Positions 30,591 through 32,584 of a DNA stretch of 32,584 nucleotides are shown piece after piece. Position numbers and translations under genes: made by a program. This DNA is from Novacetimonas hansenii JCM 7643. Lineage in GTDB: Bacteria; Pseudomonadota; Alphaproteobacteria; Acetobacterales; Acetobacteraceae. The notes under the pieces were generated by a model that searched no databases, was not told the origin of the DNA, and saw only the letters and a list, made by a program, of their open reading frames with translations. The DNA lies in the NCBI RefSeq assembly GCF_000964405.1, contig NZ_BANE01000079.1:1-32584 (forward strand), given 5' to 3'. Every line of letters starts with the position of its first letter. The stretch's first letter is position 1.

Positions 30591-32584
30591 CACTTTGTTT
30601 CCCCCCGGCTGCGGGACGGACGATTGTGCAGGATTGCGTAAACACACGGCACGAACAGCAAGGTGGAAACCGTTGCCACCAGCAGGCCACCGATGACGGC
30701 ACGGCCCAGTGGTGCGTTCTGCGAATTGCTCATGGCCATGGGGACCATGCCGATCACCATCGCCAATGCGGTCATCAGGACCGGACGGATGCGGCCATAT
30801 CCCGCCTCCACCGCTGCGCGCAGGGCGTCACCATGTTCCTCGATCCGTTCGCGGGCAAAGGAGACGACAAGGATCGAATTGGCCGTGGCTGTGCCCATGC
30901 ACATGATGGCCCCCGTCAATGCGGGTACCGACAGGCGCGTATGGGTCAGGAACAGCGCCCATGCGATACCGGCAAGCGCGCCGGGCAGGGCGGTGATGAT
31001 GATGAACGGGTCAAGCCATGACTGAAAGTTCACGACGATCAGCAGGTAGATCAGGAGGACAGACACCACCAGACCGAAGATCAGTTCGTTATAGGAATTG
31101 CGCATCGTTTCGGTCTGTCCCCGGATCACCACGGCAGCGGTGGAGGGAACCATGTGTGCCGTCTGGCGCAGGACGCGTTGCACGCCTGATGTCACCTGCC
31201 CCAGGTCGGCGCCTTCGGCCGAGACATAGATATCGACTTCCGGCATGGAGTTGAAATGCGACACCTGTCCCGGCGTGCCGGTGGCGGTGACATTGCTGAT
31301 CCCGCCCAGAAGCTGCATGTGCCGACCCTGCGGATCGCCATCCCCCTTGTCCACCGGGATGGTCATGAGGTTGCTGAAATGCGTCAACTGGTCCTGAGAG
31401 ACATAGACATTCAGCGGGAAAGTAATCCCGGTCTTCGGGTCCAGCCAGTATTGCGGGTCCACCGTCTGGCTGCCTGACAGGGTCATCAGTTCATTATTCG
31501 CCAGGTCTGCTTCGGTCATGCCGGTCGCCTGACCAAAGGTACGGTTACCCTGCACAAACAATGTCGGTGTTTTCATCGTCTGCTGGATCACCACGTCGGC
31601 GGTTCCGGGCACCTTGCGCAATTCATTTACCAGGTGGCGGGCATATTCATAATTATCACGCAGGTCAGGCCCTGAAATCTGCACGTCGATCGGCGCGGGG
31701 GAGCCAAAGTTCAGGATGCGTGCCGTAAGGTCCGCAGGCTGGAACGTGAAGACCGTGCCGGGAAAGCGCGCCGACAGGTCGCGCCGCAGGATGGCGCGAT
31801 AGTCCCACACGGGCGTTTCCTCGTCCTTCAGGGCGATGGTGATGTCACAATCCTGCGTGCCGATGGTCGGTGTGGGGATGAAGGCCTGATTATGCGCACC
31901 TTCGGGCAGGCCACAATTTTCGATCATAGTGTCCACACGGTTGGGGAAAAGCTGGTTGATGCGGTCTTCCACCAACGATGCCTCACGCCCTGCAACCTCA
32001 ATACGGGTGCCAAGCGGCGCACGCATATGCATCTGGATCGTGCCTGATTTCGTCTCGGGAAAAAAATCCCGCCCGGCGGTCAGATACAGCCCCATCGAAA
32101 CGACGGAAATGCCCAGGAACGTGCCGACAAACATCCGCCTGCGCCCGATCGCCCATTGCAGGAGAAGGGAATACCGCTCCCGGAAGGTGTTGAACCCCCG
32201 TTCGAACGCCTGCTGGAAACGTTCGGGCAGGCGGCGGGGATATTGCAGCTTGTGATGCTGGGGTTCGCAATGGTGTGAATCCCCATGTCCCGCGACGCTA
32301 TGGCCCGCCAGAAGGTATTTCGCCATGGTCGGCACCAGCGTGCGTGACAGGATGAACGACGCGATCATGGCAAAGATGATGGCTTCGGCCATTGGCATGA
32401 ACAGCCATCCTGCAACGCCACTCAGCGCGAACAGGGGCAGCCATACAATGCAGATGCAGGTGGTGGCGACAAAGGTCGGGATGACGATCTGGTTCGCCGC
32501 ATCAATGATGGCGGTTTCCAGTTCCTTTCCCATCTCTAGGTGGGCGTCGATATTCTCGATCATGACGGTGGCGTCATCGACAAG
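30590..32584 (-). CDS. RND efflux pump permease (HAE1-like), 5' end outside the window
   Basis: The C-terminal 664 residues of an inner-membrane proton-driven exporter; the frame is open to the right edge. The first visible residues LVDDATVMIENI contain the paired Asp of transmembrane helix 4 used in proton transfer, typical of drug-type (HAE1) rather than metal-type pumps. Next come helices 5-6 (VIPTFVATTCICIVWLPLF, FAMIASFILSRTLVPTM), a cytoplasmic loop rich in His, helix 7 (FVGTFLGISVVSMGLYLTAG) and the second porter half (DFFPETKSGTI). Helices 8-12 close the chain (SYNELIFGLVVSVLLIYLLI through FVPCVYAIL). The stop TGA shares its A with the adaptor start. About a third of the usual 1,030-1,060 residues is missing. 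Confidence 0.92.
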   Translation of the reverse strand, partial: LVDDATVMIENIDAHLEMGKELETAIIDAANQIVIPTFVATTCICIVWLPLFALSGVAGWLFMPMAEAIIFAMIASFILSRTLVPTMAKYLLAGHSVAGHGDSHHCEPQHHKLQYPRRLPERFQQAFERGFNTFRERYSLLLQWAIGRRRMFVGTFLGISVVSMGLYLTAGRDFFPETKSGTIQMHMRAPLGTRIEVAGREASLVEDRINQLFPNRVDTMIENCGLPEGAHNQAFIPTPTIGTQDCDITIALKDEETPVWDYRAILRRDLSARFPGTVFTFQPADLTARILNFGSPAPIDVQISGPDLRDNYEYARHLVNELRKVPGTADVVIQQTMKTPTLFVQGNRTFGQATGMTEADLANNELMTLSGSQTVDPQYWLDPKTGITFPLNVYVSQDQLTHFSNLMTIPVDKGDGDPQGRHMQLLGGISNVTATGTPGQVSHFNSMPEVDIYVSAEGADLGQVTSGVQRVLRQTAHMVPSTAAVVIRGQTETMRNSYNELIFGLVVSVLLIYLLIVVNFQSWLDPFIIITALPGALAGIAWALFLTHTRLSVPALTGAIMCMGTATANSILVVSFARERIEEHGDALRAAVEAGYGRIRPVLMTALAMVIGMVPMAMSNSQNAPLGRAVIGGLLVATVSTLLFVPCVYAILHNRPSRSRGETK

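Overview
The window looks like a chromosomal segment of an acetic acid bacterium (Acetobacteraceae, most like Komagataeibacter or Gluconacetobacter). This is an inference. It rests on GC-rich alphaproteobacterial coding DNA with AT-rich spacers, decayed IS5-family transposases, a remnant of a pyruvate decarboxylase gene, and an intergenic palindromic element of a type I associate with that group. No RNA genes, CRISPR arrays or prophage were seen.

Layout. 1-850: the 3' end of a gene for a Gly/Asn-rich repeat protein, its terminator, and an IS5-family transposase with a large internal deletion. 851-4469: an AT-rich spacer, then phoD (Tat-exported phosphatase) behind an unusual leader with a short ORF and an inverted repeat beside the phoD ribosome site, then a cardiolipin synthase. 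4601-6517: a secreted lipase-like hydrolase divergent from a TetR regulator. 6518-7505: a gene graveyard, with a frameshifted transposase remnant running directly into the decayed 3' end of a pyruvate decarboxylase gene. 7506-9717: a VanX-type D-Ala-D-Ala dipeptidase divergent from a Tas-like aldo-keto reductase.

9788-12750 (minus strand): a GhrA-like hydroxyacid dehydrogenase, a lipoprotein lytic transglycosylase with a SPOR domain, a DUF333 lipoprotein and two tandem 43-44 residue single-span membrane proteins. The two small proteins share a spaced G-x-N-x2-D-x2-G motif and look like paralogues. 12852-16942: an FMN reductase, an IclR/GlcG-like/MFS cluster and an alpha/beta hydrolase. 17645-20758: a sulfotransferase-like protein, a YghZ/Gpr aldo-keto reductase and an AEC-family transporter.

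20790-20951 is a MITE-like palindromic element ending at the stop codon of an ABC exporter gene. That exporter follows oxyR by 24 bases, and oxyR is divergent from ahpC-ahpF, giving a compact peroxide-defence locus. 26318-32584 (minus strand): a PaeA/YtfL-like CNNM-CBS-CorC protein, downstream of a tripartite RND efflux operon (pump, adaptor, outer-membrane channel) whose genes overlap at their stop/start codons. The pump gene runs off the right edge.

The items most worth a second look are the paired small membrane proteins, the phoD leader, the transposase/pdc fused relic and the MITE-like element. No clearly new multi-gene defence or biosynthetic system was recognised.
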